From contig OY970830.1 in NCBI GenBank assembly GCA_963853835.1, positions 55,358,515 through 55,422,514 on the forward strand: 64,000 bases of DNA, given 5' to 3'. The position numbers and the translations under genes were made by a program. The first letter of the stretch is position 1. Every line of letters begins with the position of its first letter. Under the pieces are notes generated by a model that worked only from the letters and a program-made list of their open reading frames with translations, searched no databases and was not told the DNA's origin. This stretch comes from Calendula officinalis (Eukaryota > Streptophyta > Magnoliopsida > Asterales > Asteraceae). Positions 47,842-59,741 of this stretch are shown one piece after another.

Positions 47842-48064
47842 TTTACTATAATAACACATCAATCATTTAGAAGTCAACTTATCAAACAACGGTATTCTAG
47901 GCCGTCCCAATTCCCAAACATGACATATTCCTTCAAGGTCAACCCTATTGATCCTATACTTAAGGTCTCAAGAGTCAATTCATAATCATCCTATGTAACT
48001 TATGGTCCTACTAGCTCAGTTTAAGTCTAGGATGGTCAACTCAACCTAGTTCACTTAAACTATA

Positions 48065-48076
48065 GCTCTGATACCA
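48065..48076 (-). promoter_or_regulatory. E4 primer binding site
   Basis: The minus strand TGGTATCAGAGC lies three bases inside the 5' LTR and is complementary to initiator tRNA-Met. Confidence 0.9.
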
Positions 48077-48079
48077 AGT

Positions 48080-49488
48080 TGTAACACCTCAATTTTTAAA
48101 ACAATATTTAAATAACATTTCATCCCAAATAAGTAATAATGTATCGGTGTCAAATACCGAATTTACAAAAAACTAAAAGGTTTCTTGTTTGAGATTATCA
48201 GAGTTTACAAAAACGGTGTTACAAAATATATCTAAGCCATAGGATAAGGACTCCAACTATGAACACCAAGCTAATCTCAACAAGGCCTCCTCTCTAAACG
48301 GACCTCCTAAACCTTCGATCCCGAACCTGAGTACATAGCAAAACACAAACATAGTACGTGAGACAAAATTGCCTCGTGAGATACATGAGTTTTAGACCCG
48401 ATAAACAACTAGTCACATAATGTCATTTATATCATAATAATATTATTAATTCCATTCGGGTCACTTCATTTCTTTCATCATTGGCCAATGTCAAGATAAT
48501 CAGAATGCCTCCAATCTATCAAGAGCGTCATATCCACGGTAACCGGAATGCCTCCAATCTACCGGGACTCATAGGTATTGGGTAATCGGAATGCCTCCAA
48601 TCTACCACTAACCTTAAGGAACCATGATAACCGGAATGCCTCCAATCTACCATGGCCCTAGGGACATCATAACCATCATCATCATTTATCATTTATCACT
48701 ATGAGCTTATAGCTCCATCATTTCTTAATCAATTAATCAATTCATCATCACATAAGCAATTCATTAGTAATCACATAATTGACCAAATTACTTATAGACT
48801 CGATAAAGCATGAAAACATAAAACATTTTCTAACTATGTACTCAGTTTTGAAAGTTCACATGTACTCACCTTAGTCAAGCTTATCCAAGAGATGTGTTTC
48901 TTGAACACAAATGTCTTTCCCCAAGACTTGAACCTCAAATCCTTTCACCAAATGACCTTTGATCTTCAACTAGGAGTGAAATTTCACAAGATTTGATGAA
49001 GAAATCGGTTCCAAATGATCCTTTGCACTCAAAAACGTACACACACTTGGTGGGAGAGAAACTAGGGTTTTGAAATGGCATTTATGACAAAAATCCCGCA
49101 TTTAAGACACCAGCGACGAAGATCGCGCCGCTAATCCCAAAATAGCGACGCTATCTGGCCCACGCGTTAAATCGCGTTGCCAAGATCGCGCCACGAAACC
49201 CCACGCGATCGCCCACGCTATCCCAATTTTGCGTTTTACCCCGACGCTATTTCGGATCGCTGTTTCGAACTTGCACCAGATAGCGCCGCTATCCCCAAGA
49301 TAGCGCCGCTATCTATACCAGACAGCCAGGCTGCATTTTTTGTTATTCTTTTCGACCCAGTTTCGTCCATAACTTTCTCATACGATGTCCAAATGACACG
49401 AAACCAATTCCTACGTCCTTTAAACGATTTATCCTTATTTATCATATTTTTATATAATTTATTTATTTACAGATTTCGGGTCGTTACA
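48080..49488 (-). repeat. E4 5' LTR
   Basis: 1,409 bp, colinear with the 3' LTR including the GGAATGCCTCCAATCTA repeats and the GC palindrome cassette (about 49110-49325). Confidence 0.95.
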
Positions 49489-49867
49489 CTAAGTATTGAG
49501 CTATCTAAGACATTATTTATCATACAACAATCAAACAAGTATAAAACATGAAATATAAAGTAAATAAAAAACTTGACTCACAATCTAGTCATAAAACTTA
49601 ACTAGTGTAATTATCACACATGCACACACATAATATAATTCAACCATGGATTCTTTATTAAAACCAAATAAAACCTTGTTTTAACATAAAATAAAAATTA
49701 TCCAACAAAATGAAAAATTGTTTTATTGAATCCATAAAATACTGAATTATAAAAACTTGGTGCTCGTGGGATCATCACCATCTCATGCCGGTCATCATCA
49801 CTTTCCATCTCCTCCTGCAATAAATGATTGCAAAAGTTAGATTACTTGTAATGTACTTTACAAGTAT

Positions 49868-50610
49868 CTAAAAATGATTAAGAAGTGTGGTCGTGTTACC
49901 TGAGGAACTTGCATTTCCTCCACCACCACTTGCACTCTTTGGACAATTTCTTTTCCAATGCCCAGCCTCACCACACTTGAAGCACCGATTCTCGGTCCTT
50001 GTCGTGTTAGGCTTAACCTTCTTGACCTTATGTTTGACACCTTTACCATTTGGCACTTCTTGGCTAGGATTGGTTTTACCCTTTCCTTTACCATCATGCC
50101 CTTCTTCATCGCTATCATCAGTTGTGCGACTCCTTTTAGAATTGGTCTTAATAATCAACTCAATAGCCTCGAGCATGGATTGTAGCTCGGGATTGGAATT
50201 ATCCATATTACGTTTGCTGTAGTTGGCTACAAAGATTTTGTAGTCATCTGACAATGAGTTGAGTACAGTGTCAATTGCTAACTGCAATGGCACGTGGTGA
50301 CCAAGTCTAGAGAGGTGATCAATGTGCACTTTCATTCTCATGACGTGTGCACCTACTGATGCTCCCTTAGCCATCTTGCAAGAAATCAACGACCTACAAG
50401 CGTAAATGCTTGTCTTGGTTTATTCTTTGCATCCTCAGCAGGGGCTTTCAACACGTTTCTTTCTCGGTCAATCCTATCCCTCTCTTGTCTGAGCATGATT
50501 TTAAAATCACGTCTCCAGTTGAGGAAATTTGACCTAGTCAATTCTTTCTTTCCTAGAAAGAAACGTCGCGAGAGTTTGTTGTAGGTTATCGTTGTGGTTG
50601 TTGCTGCCAT
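49868..50610 (-). pseudogene. gag: E3 gag with one frameshift
   Basis: The frame starts at 50610 (MAATTTTITYNKLSRRFF) and has the copia gag phrase LTRSNFLNWRRDFKIMLRQE. It ends FTLVGR at a TGA (50386-50388). One base out of frame, the homology continues LISCKMAKGASVGAHVMRMK, HIDHLSRLGHHVPL, VLNSLSDDYKIF and a CCHC knuckle CFKCGEAGHWKRNC, ending at 49868. So a single-base frameshift at about 50388 breaks an otherwise complete gag of about 245 residues. No protease or later domain follows. The gag would package E3 RNA, using pol from another copia element. Confidence 0.85.
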
Positions 50611-52227
50611 CTACAAATCAAACCCAGTTTAATTAGTAATCATCAATAAAGATTCTCTAAAATATATTATAAACCCATAATTAATATTTTAGGCATAGGA
50701 TCCATATATCACATTCTCGCCGCAAGGTTTGGGCACTTCCCGACGCGACATGCTGTTTCTGGTAGGTAACATCCATACCGATCGTATCAAGACTTGACAC
50801 GATTCCTAGGGGTCGTAGAATCTTTAGACTTATAACTTATTATAACTTTGTACAATCTAATTGTACATTTCTAAGTTAGTAATAAAGTCTAGTATGTTTA
50901 TTCTACTCAAGTACTTTTTGGGCCGGGACACTCCCGATTATCACCAAAGTAGATCATGCCATCTAAGACATTGCGATGTTCTGCGCCGGGACTCCCGATT
51001 ATCTCAGAACCTTACGCACCCTAACACTCGCAATGATTTGAATCCATATGTAAGGTTCTTTATCCTTACAATATGAATATCGTTGAACAAGTGAGGTGTT
51101 CCATTAGGTGGATAGTACTTAGATCTAAGATTTTTTTGGGTTTGTTTAAGTCTTGAACTAAACTTAAACCTTATTCCAATCTTAATCATTGTTTAAAATT
51201 TGTAGCTTGTGAATTCAAGAATTCAACAAGACACCTTTTTAAACCTTAAGAACTTTTCTTAAAACTTATAGTTTCAAGAATTTGCGCGCTTTATATGTAT
51301 ACCTAAAACGAGGTGTACAAAACGTTTTACTAGATTTTATGAAAAACCTTATCTAGAGTAAAACTTACTTGTTTTATCTTTCTTGAAAAACTTAAAACTT
51401 ATGTTAAACTTTTAATTCTTTTATGATTCATAAACTTGAATCATAAATCTAGTTTAACACACCTAGTTTTTTACATGTTTAATAATGAAATTAAACATTT
51501 GTTTTGACTTACTAGATTCGACCAAAACTTATGTCTTGACGACACATTTATAAACTTGTGATTTTCTTGTGTAGCTCCCACTAGCTCCAACAACCATGAT
51601 GGAACTTAAGCAAACACAATCACCGGTCTATACTTTGGTGAAACTAATAACCTTATTATATAAAGACTATATATAATAATTCTTAGTTTGTCTAAACCTT
51701 TCTTACATTTAACTTGAACTAGCTAAATATAGGTTCTAAAGTTATCTTGTTATTTAACTCTTGATCATTAATCTAGTATCTTACATGACTTGTAAAATAC
51801 TTATATTATACTTGTATAATTATCTAGTTATAATAACTTATAACTTTATACACCTTATAATAATATTATATAACTTTGTATATTTCTAGTTTATCATATA
51901 ATCTCAACTTGTACAATTTCTAGTTATAATGAAATCATAACTTTGTACATTCTAGTCTTAATTATATAATCAACTTATACAATATCTAGTTATATTATTT
52001 AGCCTTTAAGATCAAATTAACATTATCTTTTAATGTTCCATTTTTATCTTGTATTTAATATATGTACATATATATTTCTTTTAAAATAAACTTGTAACAT
52101 TCTAACAAGAATATTACATCTAATTTATACGTATGTATTTTAACTTGAACTAATTAAAAATACGTATAAACTAATTTATCTATTAAAATTCTTTTTAACT
52201 ATTTAAAAAACCGAAATTATATAAATA

Positions 52228-52259
52228 TATAAATAAATAAATAAATAAATAAATAAATA
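52228..52259. repeat. (AAAT)n microsatellite
   Basis: About eight AAAT units in the E3 leader. Confidence 0.9.
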
Positions 52260-52699
52260 CATCTTGTTAATTTCTTGAACTAAAAAATTAACACTTCCTT
52301 TAATTCTCATTTAGTTAAACCCTAATCTTGTTCTTGATCAATCAAAACTAGGGTTTTGACTTTCTTGATCAAAAACATTATTTATCAAAAAATTAATTCT
52401 AATCAATCCTATTAAACAATAAACTTTGTTTATTTTCTAAGATAGATTATAACCCTAATAAATTTATTTAAACTTTTTAATTTAAATCTTATAGACAATA
52501 AACTTTGTCTAGATTTCTAGGTTTAAAGAACCAGTTTTAATAGATCTATTAAAATAATAATTAAACCTATTAAACATAAACTTGTTTAATTATCTAGGTT
52601 TTAGATTATTAACCTAATTAATTCTTTTAAACAATTAAACTCAACTAGTTTAATGTTCTAGGGTTTTTTAGGGTTTCGAAAATCTTAAGCCTAGGAAAC

Positions 52700-53110
52700 T
52701 TTTCCACCAATTAAACTAGGCTAGTTTAATAAACTTGGTGTCCAAGTAAACTCTAGATTTCGAAATCTCTAAGGGATTAGGAAAGAATCCTTTTGACCAA
52801 TTAAACAAATCTTGTTTAACATACTTGGTCCTAAAGATCTTCCTAGATCTCGAAATTTTGGGAAAAAGGAAAGAATCCTTTTGATCAATTAAACAAATTT
52901 TGTTTAACATACTTGATCCTAGGGTTCTTCCTTGTACACGAAATTTCTAGGGTTTAGAAAAGAAGCCTTTTGATCAATTAAACTAAACTAGTTTAATATT
53001 CTTGATCCTAGGGTTCTTTACAATTTTTGAAATTTCTAGGGTTTTCTAGAACCCTTTTTGACCAATTAAACTTAACAAGTTTAACATGCTTGGTCCTAGG
53101 GTTCTTACCC
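52700..53110. repeat. tandem repeat of ~80-90 bp in the E3 leader
   Basis: About five units, each with a ..TTTTGA(C/T)CAATTAAAC segment, a pairable GTTTAA(C/T)AT(A/T)CTTG segment, TCCTAGGGTTCTT and a GAAATTTCTAGGG-like piece. Units begin near 52705, 52785, 52875, 52962 and 53058. More diverged relatives extend left to about 52340. Confidence 0.8.
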
Positions 53111-53213
53111 TTTTCAAAAATACAAGGAGGAGAAGAAGAAGTTGGAACAAAAAAAACTTTAATAAAAATTAAACAAACAAACTTTGTTAATCTAGTTTAG
53201 ATCTCTAAACCAA

Positions 53214-53226
53214 CGCTCTGATTCCA
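53214..53226 (-). promoter_or_regulatory. E3 primer binding site
   Basis: The minus strand TGGAATCAGAGCG lies one base inside the 5' LTR. It differs by one base from the usual initiator tRNA-Met complement. Confidence 0.75.
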
Positions 53227-53227
53227 C

Positions 53228-54350
53228 TGAAGGGTTTCATTGACACTGATTGACCACATGGGTCAACCTCCTAGTCACTTGGTTCGAACCACACTGACCA
53301 AGAACATGAACTTGTTCTTGACCGATTAAAACCAACTAGCTAATTTAATCCCTAAAAGCGGAACTGAGATTAAACCTAATCCGTAAACCCTAAAGGATTG
53401 GGATCTTGGAGATCTAGATTAGATTAACAATGAAAGAAACCTTGTACGAAAAACTCGAACACCCACATACCCTTGTGGTATTCGACGAACACCAAGAACC
53501 CTAGGGTTCTTGGGTTAGAATTCTGCCAAGAGGGAGAAGGGAAAAAATAGTTTTCTAAAACATACCTTGTTGTTTGCTTAAGATAGATCCACTGATGATG
53601 AAAAAATCGAGCGATCTTCTAGTTAATCTAAGTAATGAACTTGTTCTACAATACTTGAAGAACACAAAGAACACGAAGAACGAAGAACACCAAACTTTGT
53701 GTTCTTGGGGTGTGTTCGGCCGAAGCCTAGAGGGAGGAGGGGGAAGATTTTGTGTGATGTACAAGGGGTTTTAGGGTTACCCTAAGCCTCTTATTTATAG
53801 ATAAATAAGTTTCGCTTAGGACCCTCTAGTTTAATTAATATTAGATCTTTAATTAAACTTCCTTTTAACACTTCCACCCCTTATAGTTTAACTAGTTTAT
53901 TATTGTTGCACTTAACTATTAAATGTCTAGTATAAATACACTAATAATTCGGTACCCATATACACGAATTATATATACTTGTATTTATACTTTTAATAAT
54001 TAATTATATAATAACCTTTACATAATTTATACAACAATATTATCCAATTACTATATGATTTAATAGCTTTAAATCATATCATTGATAATCTTTAATTAAC
54101 ACATTGTATATTTACTCAACTAGTAAATGTACAACTACTTGTATTAATTAGTTAGTTAAACTAATCTAGTAATAAGTTAAACTTAACTTAATACTTAACT
54201 GATTCATAATGACTATTATGAATCATTCCTCTTCGTAGTATCATTGCTTATCTTGCTCGTATTACATGCACTCACCGGTGTGACCCTTAACTGTTTGGTA
54301 GGCATGGATGTATCATCATAGGTTGACTAACTGTGCACATAAATCCTGCA
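53228..54350 (-). repeat. E3 5' LTR
   Basis: 1,123 bp, TGAAGGGTTTCATTGACAC to ...ATAAATCCTGCA, followed by the target duplication ATCAG. Confidence 0.9.
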
Positions 54351-54355
54351 ATCAG

Positions 54356-54427
54356 TAGTATGTGCAATATTATATTCTCATCAGTAACAAACTTGATATC
54401 AGTAGTAATCTCTTATCTATCCCAACA
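54356..54427 (-). repeat. E2 3' LTR, inner part
   Basis: 72 bp ending CTATCCCAACA like E1, with CAGTAGTA motifs. It resumes the LTR broken at 36148. Confidence 0.85.
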
Positions 54428-54440
54428 ATCTCCCATAAAC
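54428..54440 (-). promoter_or_regulatory. E2 polypurine tract
   Basis: The minus strand GTTTATGGGAGAT abuts the LTR, a weaker version of the E1 tract. Confidence 0.7.
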
Positions 54441-54462
54441 TTATTAATTCTTTGTGAATTAA

Positions 54463-56873
54463 TCAAGTTTCTTTTGATCTCTTTTCTTCTTTTTCCTTTT
54501 CTCTTCTTTCTCTTCCTTCGTTTTCCCTTAATTCTTTAAGCCTTCTTTGTTCATTCACATATGATCTGTTGACTTGAATAAATTGATTATACTTCTCTGT
54601 ATACATTGTTAGATCAAGTGGTCTTACAAAAGCACAACATATGATTTGATAAAGAGTCTTCTTTGAGTGATTGTACTCCCTTTCCATTAAATACAATTCA
54701 CATCTTCTGTTGGTTCTTTCAAATAAGTACATATTGACAGTTGGGAGAACATTCCAGGCAAAAATATTTTCTTCACTTTCAATTCTTTCAGGATACTTCT
54801 CTGGATAAAATGCAGCTTCAAACATTTCTGTTAAGTATCCAGATCCTGAGTTCTTCCATTGATTATTTGACATTCTTGGTTTTCGTATTTTGAGCATAGT
54901 GAAAACATCCTCTCTGTTCGGTGACATTATCAAGGGTTTCCAAGCTTTAAACCTTTGAACAGATTTGTCTTTTCTAGCAATGTCAATAATATTATTCATC
55001 ACCCTCCAGTTTACAATGGGATTGTTCTGTTGTGAAGCTTGATGGTCTTCTAGTATTGGGAGATCTTGTTGTTTCTTTTCTGTTAACTCTGAAACATCAG
55101 TCATCTTTCTTTTCCTTGATGTTTGATTGGAAGATTCACCAATCAATTTCTTTCTATTTAACACTAGTTTAGGATCAATTTTCTTTACATTTGTAGATTC
55201 ATCTGCTTTGATCTCTTCAGTCGACTCTTTCTTCTTCTAAGTACAATATCATTCAATAATAGTAATCATGTTCATTCTTCCAAAAGATTTTGCACTGTGA
55301 CCTCTTGATTTTAAATAATCAATCATTTCAGCTTTTTGGTCATAAAACTATTCAGGCATATCAGCCTTTTGTTGCTTGCACTCTTTAACCAGTTCTTCGA
55401 GAAGATTTATTATTTCTTCTTCAATTTTCTTTATTTTAATCATTTCTTCTTGTTGATCTTGTTGAAGAAATTCATCAATTTCTTGTATAGCCTCAGATGC
55501 AATTATTTTGTTTCTCAGTTTTCTTCTTTGCTTCAATCTCAGCTGTTCTAGCACACTTTTGATGATATTTTCTTCTTTTATTTTTCTAATGAGCTTCTTT
55601 TAAGGGTCTAACAAGATTGATTTTGTTTACCATGTAATGACCTAGTGCTCTGTGTGGTAAATTATCATCATAAATAGCTTTTCCCTTTCCAATGCACTGT
55701 GGAAGTGGAGTGTATTTCATATCCACAACTGTATTTATAACAATTGTAGGTGCGAAGGTATGAGCTTTCTTTTTGGACAAGATTTTGGGGAGAGGAGGTA
55801 ATTCACATTCATCTACCTCTTCCTAGTTAACATCAGCATCAAAATCTGGAATAACAATGTCTTCTACTGCTGGTGTCGTAGTTACTACTGCTGAATCAGT
55901 AGTAACTGGTACTTGTGGTGTTACTGTTACAGACTCGGTAGTAACCAATGTAGTTACTACTGGTATTAAAGATAAAATGTACGTTGAAAGGTCTGTACAG
56001 TGCCAGTTGCATGTTTGAGGAGTCTACAACTGATGAGGTTTCTTCTGTAGTTACTGCTGGTGAGACATCAGTAGTAACTTGTATATCTGTTGCTGTTGTT
56101 GTAGTATTTAATACTGATGATACTTCTTGTATGTTTTCTTCAATAAGATCAGTAATAAGTACTTCAATATTCTCTGTCACCTCAGTTATGTCCGTGGGAT
56201 CAGTAGTACCCATGACATCAGTAGTAATTGAAGGAAGTAAGTGTTCTTCTGCTGGAGATTGAGGTGCAGACACAAATACATCTCCATCCATACTTTTAAC
56301 TCCTCTATCAAAGTCTTCATTACTTTGACCAGTTTCACCATGAGCTTCTTTTAAATTTAATAGGGAGGCTTCTGCTGCTGCAATTGAAGTATCAATCATA
56401 CCTTGAATTTGATCTTTCCCCACTTAGTGATCTCAACTTGTTGTACATCACTATCATCAACCTTCTTCTTCAACTTTCTGATCATAGAAGAATGTTTTTG
56501 AAGCCTGTATTCGAATCTTTTCATTCTTCTATTCTAGGTGTTGATGTAGTGCTTCATATAGCTCATGGTTCTGCCTTGGTTGTTGATGAGATTACTTTGA
56601 CTATGTACAATGGTTTCAACGTTTTCTATCCTATCCGTCAAATCAATTTGTTTCATGCTACCCTCATCACTTCTTGGTGATTCATTGGATGATTTAGATA
56701 CCCTCTTCTACCTAGCAGAAGCAGAGGTACCTCCCTTGTGGTTTCTTGGCACCGGGGTCCTTTAAGTGCTAATTCAAAAGAATCATCACTTAAAGTTGCC
56801 GAGGTCTGAGTCCTAATTGTGTTCTCACTAGCATGTGCACCAACCTTTGGTATATCAGTAGTGAGAGCCCTTT
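54463..56873 (-). pseudogene. E2 extra ORF, C-terminal half
   Basis: Homologous to the E1 ORF at 2983-5150. The C-terminal module (54463-55164, 233 residues) is fully open, with NPIVNWRVMNN, WKNSGSGYLTEMFEAAFYPE, FAWNVLPTVNMY, FERTNRRCELYLMEREY and QIICCAF. Upstream are Lys/Glu coiled-coil pieces (55348-55554), a short DMKYTPLPQC/GHYMVNKIN segment (55586-55780), an acidic VTTE/VTTD-rich linker (55896-56423) and a degraded coiled coil (56424-56650). Several stops and frameshifts separate the pieces. The upstream half lies beyond the S2 solo LTR at 59742-60906. Confidence 0.75.
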
Positions 56874-59741
56874 TGTAACACCCTGAAACCTGGCCTACTA
56901 TTTTATCACTTTCGGTAAGTGACAAATATTATTTATTAATTTATTTGAATTAATTATTATTTTAACCAATGGGTTAAAATTAGTTGAAATTAAAATATGT
57001 AGATATTTTAATGATTTGTATATCATTAGATTCATTTTTGAACCAAAATTCCAAATATATCTTTGTTGTTGAAAACGGAGTTAGATAAGTATTTTAAATA
57101 AATTAATTGTGAACAAGATGTTCAATATTACACTATGTTTTAAATGAAGTTAATCATTTGTGTTTGTGCACGTGTAAGTGTGTGATGAGTCATGAGAATG
57201 ACTCATTTGTTTCTTCTTCTGCTTGCTTCTATCGTAAATACACAAATACACACATTTATTCCATTTCCTTCATAAAAACAAGTACTCAAGCCTAAAAATG
57301 TTTGGGTTTAACAGCCTTAAACTCGAAATTCTTCAAGGATTCTAGTGAGTAATCTTCTTTTCTTTGTTAGGGTTCTAATTATGTGTTCTTGTTTTAGTTG
57401 GTGAAATGTGGTTTATGTGTTCTTGGTGGGTTTTGACTAAAAACCCGAAATTGATGATTCTATTATGTTAGAATATGTTAGTGAAGTGTTATAGTAACTA
57501 ATAGAATGATTGAAACTTTGATTTGAACCAAAATCACCATGGGTGATCTTGGAGATGAATGGGTCAAGAACCCTAATTTCTAGAATTGGGGGTTGTGTGT
57601 TAGTCATGGTTATGTTAGGTTAAGTGGTTATGTTTAGGATTATAATTGATGTTGGTAACTAGTTATAACCTAAATTAGATGGAATTATTAAATTTGAATG
57701 AAATTATCTTGTGTTTGGAAATGAAGAACTAGTAAGTGAGTTGGTTGACTTTTGACATAATAAAAAGGTCAAAGTCCTGTAAATTGATACTTGATTATGT
57801 TATATGATAATTAGATGAATTGTGAGATTATTAATTGATGTTTTAAGTGTTTTAGAAAAGAATTGAGTTTTGACCCGTTTGGGTCAAGATAGTTGAATTT
57901 GCTTAAATGCAAACTTAACTAGTTAGGCTTTGACTTTATTTATGTCAAAATGATCAACAAGTTGAAGTGGTAATTGAATTATATGATTTGGAGGTATTAA
58001 AATGAAATAGTAAGTTTATTAGGGAAAGTGGTGTTGTATAAGTTAGCATTTGATAAAGATGTTCATTTTGTATTGTGCTGCATTTTGGGACAGCTTGCTG
58101 TCATTATGTTCAGGTCTGTTTTCGACCCTGTTCGGGACAGAATCCGGGCTCCGGGTCTTCTGGACTATTGTAGCCCGATGAGTTAGCTTTCCATTGCCGC
58201 TGACCGCTCGTCAATAGGAGTTACGGTCTGTGAGTTACGACACTTTTCGTGAAGTGTCGCAGTGCTGAAAACACTGCGTTTCTGCAGTGTTGTGAGGTAG
58301 TTTCGAGGCCTTTCGGGTTAGATTCGAGCTGAGCGTTCTGAATATGAGTTGTAGAATTATGAGTCTAGAGTAAGTGGTGAAAATTTGGTAAACAAAGGCT
58401 AAATAGTTTGAAAGTTATGGCAGTTGCGGTGAGCTGTCGCGGGTTTGGCAGATTATAGTTTTTATCTATGGTCATAATTTAAGTTGTTGACTTTGTATTA
58501 GGTCAAACCTGGGATTTTATTATTAATTGGACGATAATTATGATTTGGTAATTGTATTGTAAATTAGTTGTAATAGTAAGGTAATAAGATGGGCTTTTGA
58601 CCCGTTTGGGTATTTTTGGTTAAATTGGACCAACTGTGTAAGTTTTGATCAGATTTGACTTCCGTGAGTCAAAGTGTCAATGTGCAGGATTGTAGTGCAG
58701 ATTTTGAGTTAGTACACTTATTGTTATGTTTGTATAGTGTATTGTGCAGTTTTACACATTTCGGGTCAAACGATTACTAATTCGAGTGTTACTTGTGATT
58801 GCAGGAAAGGGAAAAGAGGCTCAGTGATATTAGACAACTGAGTGGAAAGAGATTTGGCAAATGTGAGTGGATTTATAACCTTTGTATTGTTTAAATTGCA
58901 ATGGTTTTGGTTGCAACTGATCCCGTTAGTGCTGACTCCGTTAGTGACGATCAGTTAATGCTGACTCCGTTAGTGCTGATCAGTTAGTTCTGACCCCATT
59001 AGTACTGATCAGTTAGTGCTGATCCGTTAGTGCTGATCAGTTAGTGCTGATCAGTTAATGCTGATCCAGTTAGTACTGATTAGTTAGTGCTGCTCCCTTA
59101 TTTCAGGACCAGTATTAATGGTATATGATAATTAACTGGCTATGTGTTAATTGAATGATATGTGCACATGGAATTTGATATGTGCACATGGAAAAGAGTA
59201 GAGGACAGTCTGCGTGGGGGACTGGGCTTTGGTTTACTGTTAGACAACGGTAATTGTACCTTGGCATATGTGTTGTGTTTGAAGGAAGCTTTACCGTTGC
59301 TAATGAGTAAAGGGCTTCCGGTAAGCTGTTGTTAGGCCCACAACAGTTGTAAGGTTCTGCAAAACCGCCGGTCCTTTCGTTATTTGTGAATATGTAAAGA
59401 TTTTGAATCTGTGAAGATTGTGAATCTGTTAAGATTGTAAATCTGTAAAGATTGTGAATCGAGATTGTTGTACTTAGACAATATAAAATGTTATATTTTC
59501 ATTCACTTAGCTTCGTGCTAATCCCCCACTATTTTGAATCTTTTACAGGTTGTAGACGGATGGGTCTTTTGGAGATTAAGATTAGGAATGATTAACCAAG
59601 ACTTAAAGAAATGATTTTGATGTCGAGCCATAATGTTAAGTAACACTATTTTGGAGAGTTAACTTTTGTAAAATTATATATGTAATTTTGAAACGCTTCC
59701 GCATTTGTTAAAAAAAATGGTTCAGATTTGGCGGTGTTACA
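56874..59741. mobile_element. S2: 2.87-kb solo LTR inside the E2 extra ORF
   Basis: Starts TGTAACACCC and ends GGCGGTGTTACA, flanked by a perfect 5-bp duplication CCTTT (56869-56873 and 59742-59746). The uninterrupted site can be seen in E1 (GAGAGCCCTTTCCTC near 5320). No coding frame, PBS or PPT was found, so it is read as a solo LTR of a large-LTR Ty3/gypsy element. It carries a minisatellite at 58920-59100. Confidence 0.8.
58920..59100. repeat. minisatellite in S2
   Basis: About a dozen units of a 14-16 bp motif alternating GATCAGTTAGTGCT and GATCCGTTAGTGCT with small changes. A separate short run of TGTGAATCTGT(A/T)AAGAT units lies at 59395-59465. Confidence 0.85.

Larger units (their letters stand above)
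39406..49488 (-). mobile_element. E4: Tekay-like Ty3/gypsy chromovirus
   Basis: Two 1,409-bp LTRs (TGTAACACCTC...GGGTCGTTACA), target duplication CTAAG (39401-39405 and 49489-49493), PBS and PPT. The minus-strand order is gag, protease, RT, RNase H, integrase and a chromodomain-like tail; RT before integrase defines Ty3/gypsy. Without E5 it is about 7.7 kb. LTR copies differ at many scattered positions, several times more per length than the E5 pair. Pol has two 1-base frameshifts and the E5 insertion, so it is not autonomous now. Confidence 0.95.
50611..53213. other. E3 long non-coding leader
   Basis: About 2.6 kb between the PBS and gag. No coding frame is convincing. It contains AT-rich repeats of AACTTGTACAATTTCTAGTT-like phrases (51820-51990), an (AAAT)n tract (52228-52259) and a tandem array (52700-53110). 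Confidence 0.65.
36149..54350 (-). mobile_element. E3: gag-only copia-type LTR retrotransposon
   Basis: LTRs of 1,124 and 1,123 bp (TGAAGGGTTTCA...CA), a PBS, a gag frame, a PPT and a perfect target duplication ATCAG (36144-36148 and 54351-54355). Without the nested E4 it is about 8.1 kb. Minus orientation: 5' LTR at right, a ~2.6-kb leader with tandem repeats, gag (50610-49868), then more than 2 kb without coding, then the 3' LTR. No protease, integrase or RT remnant is visible on either side of E4. This fits the TR-GAG class of non-autonomous elements, which depend on a partner for pol. A complete pol deletion before E4 arrived is the alternative. Confidence 0.8.

Noticed and set aside
46111..47862. 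Reading the E4 gag frame as one gene running to 46111
   Set aside because: The last residues past 46148 come from the E5 LTR; the true frame continued into RT before E5 inserted.
56874..59741. S2 as a DNA transposon because of its TGTAACACC/GGTGTTACA ends
   Set aside because: The 5-bp duplication, TG...CA ends and similarity of the ends to gypsy LTRs fit a solo LTR better.
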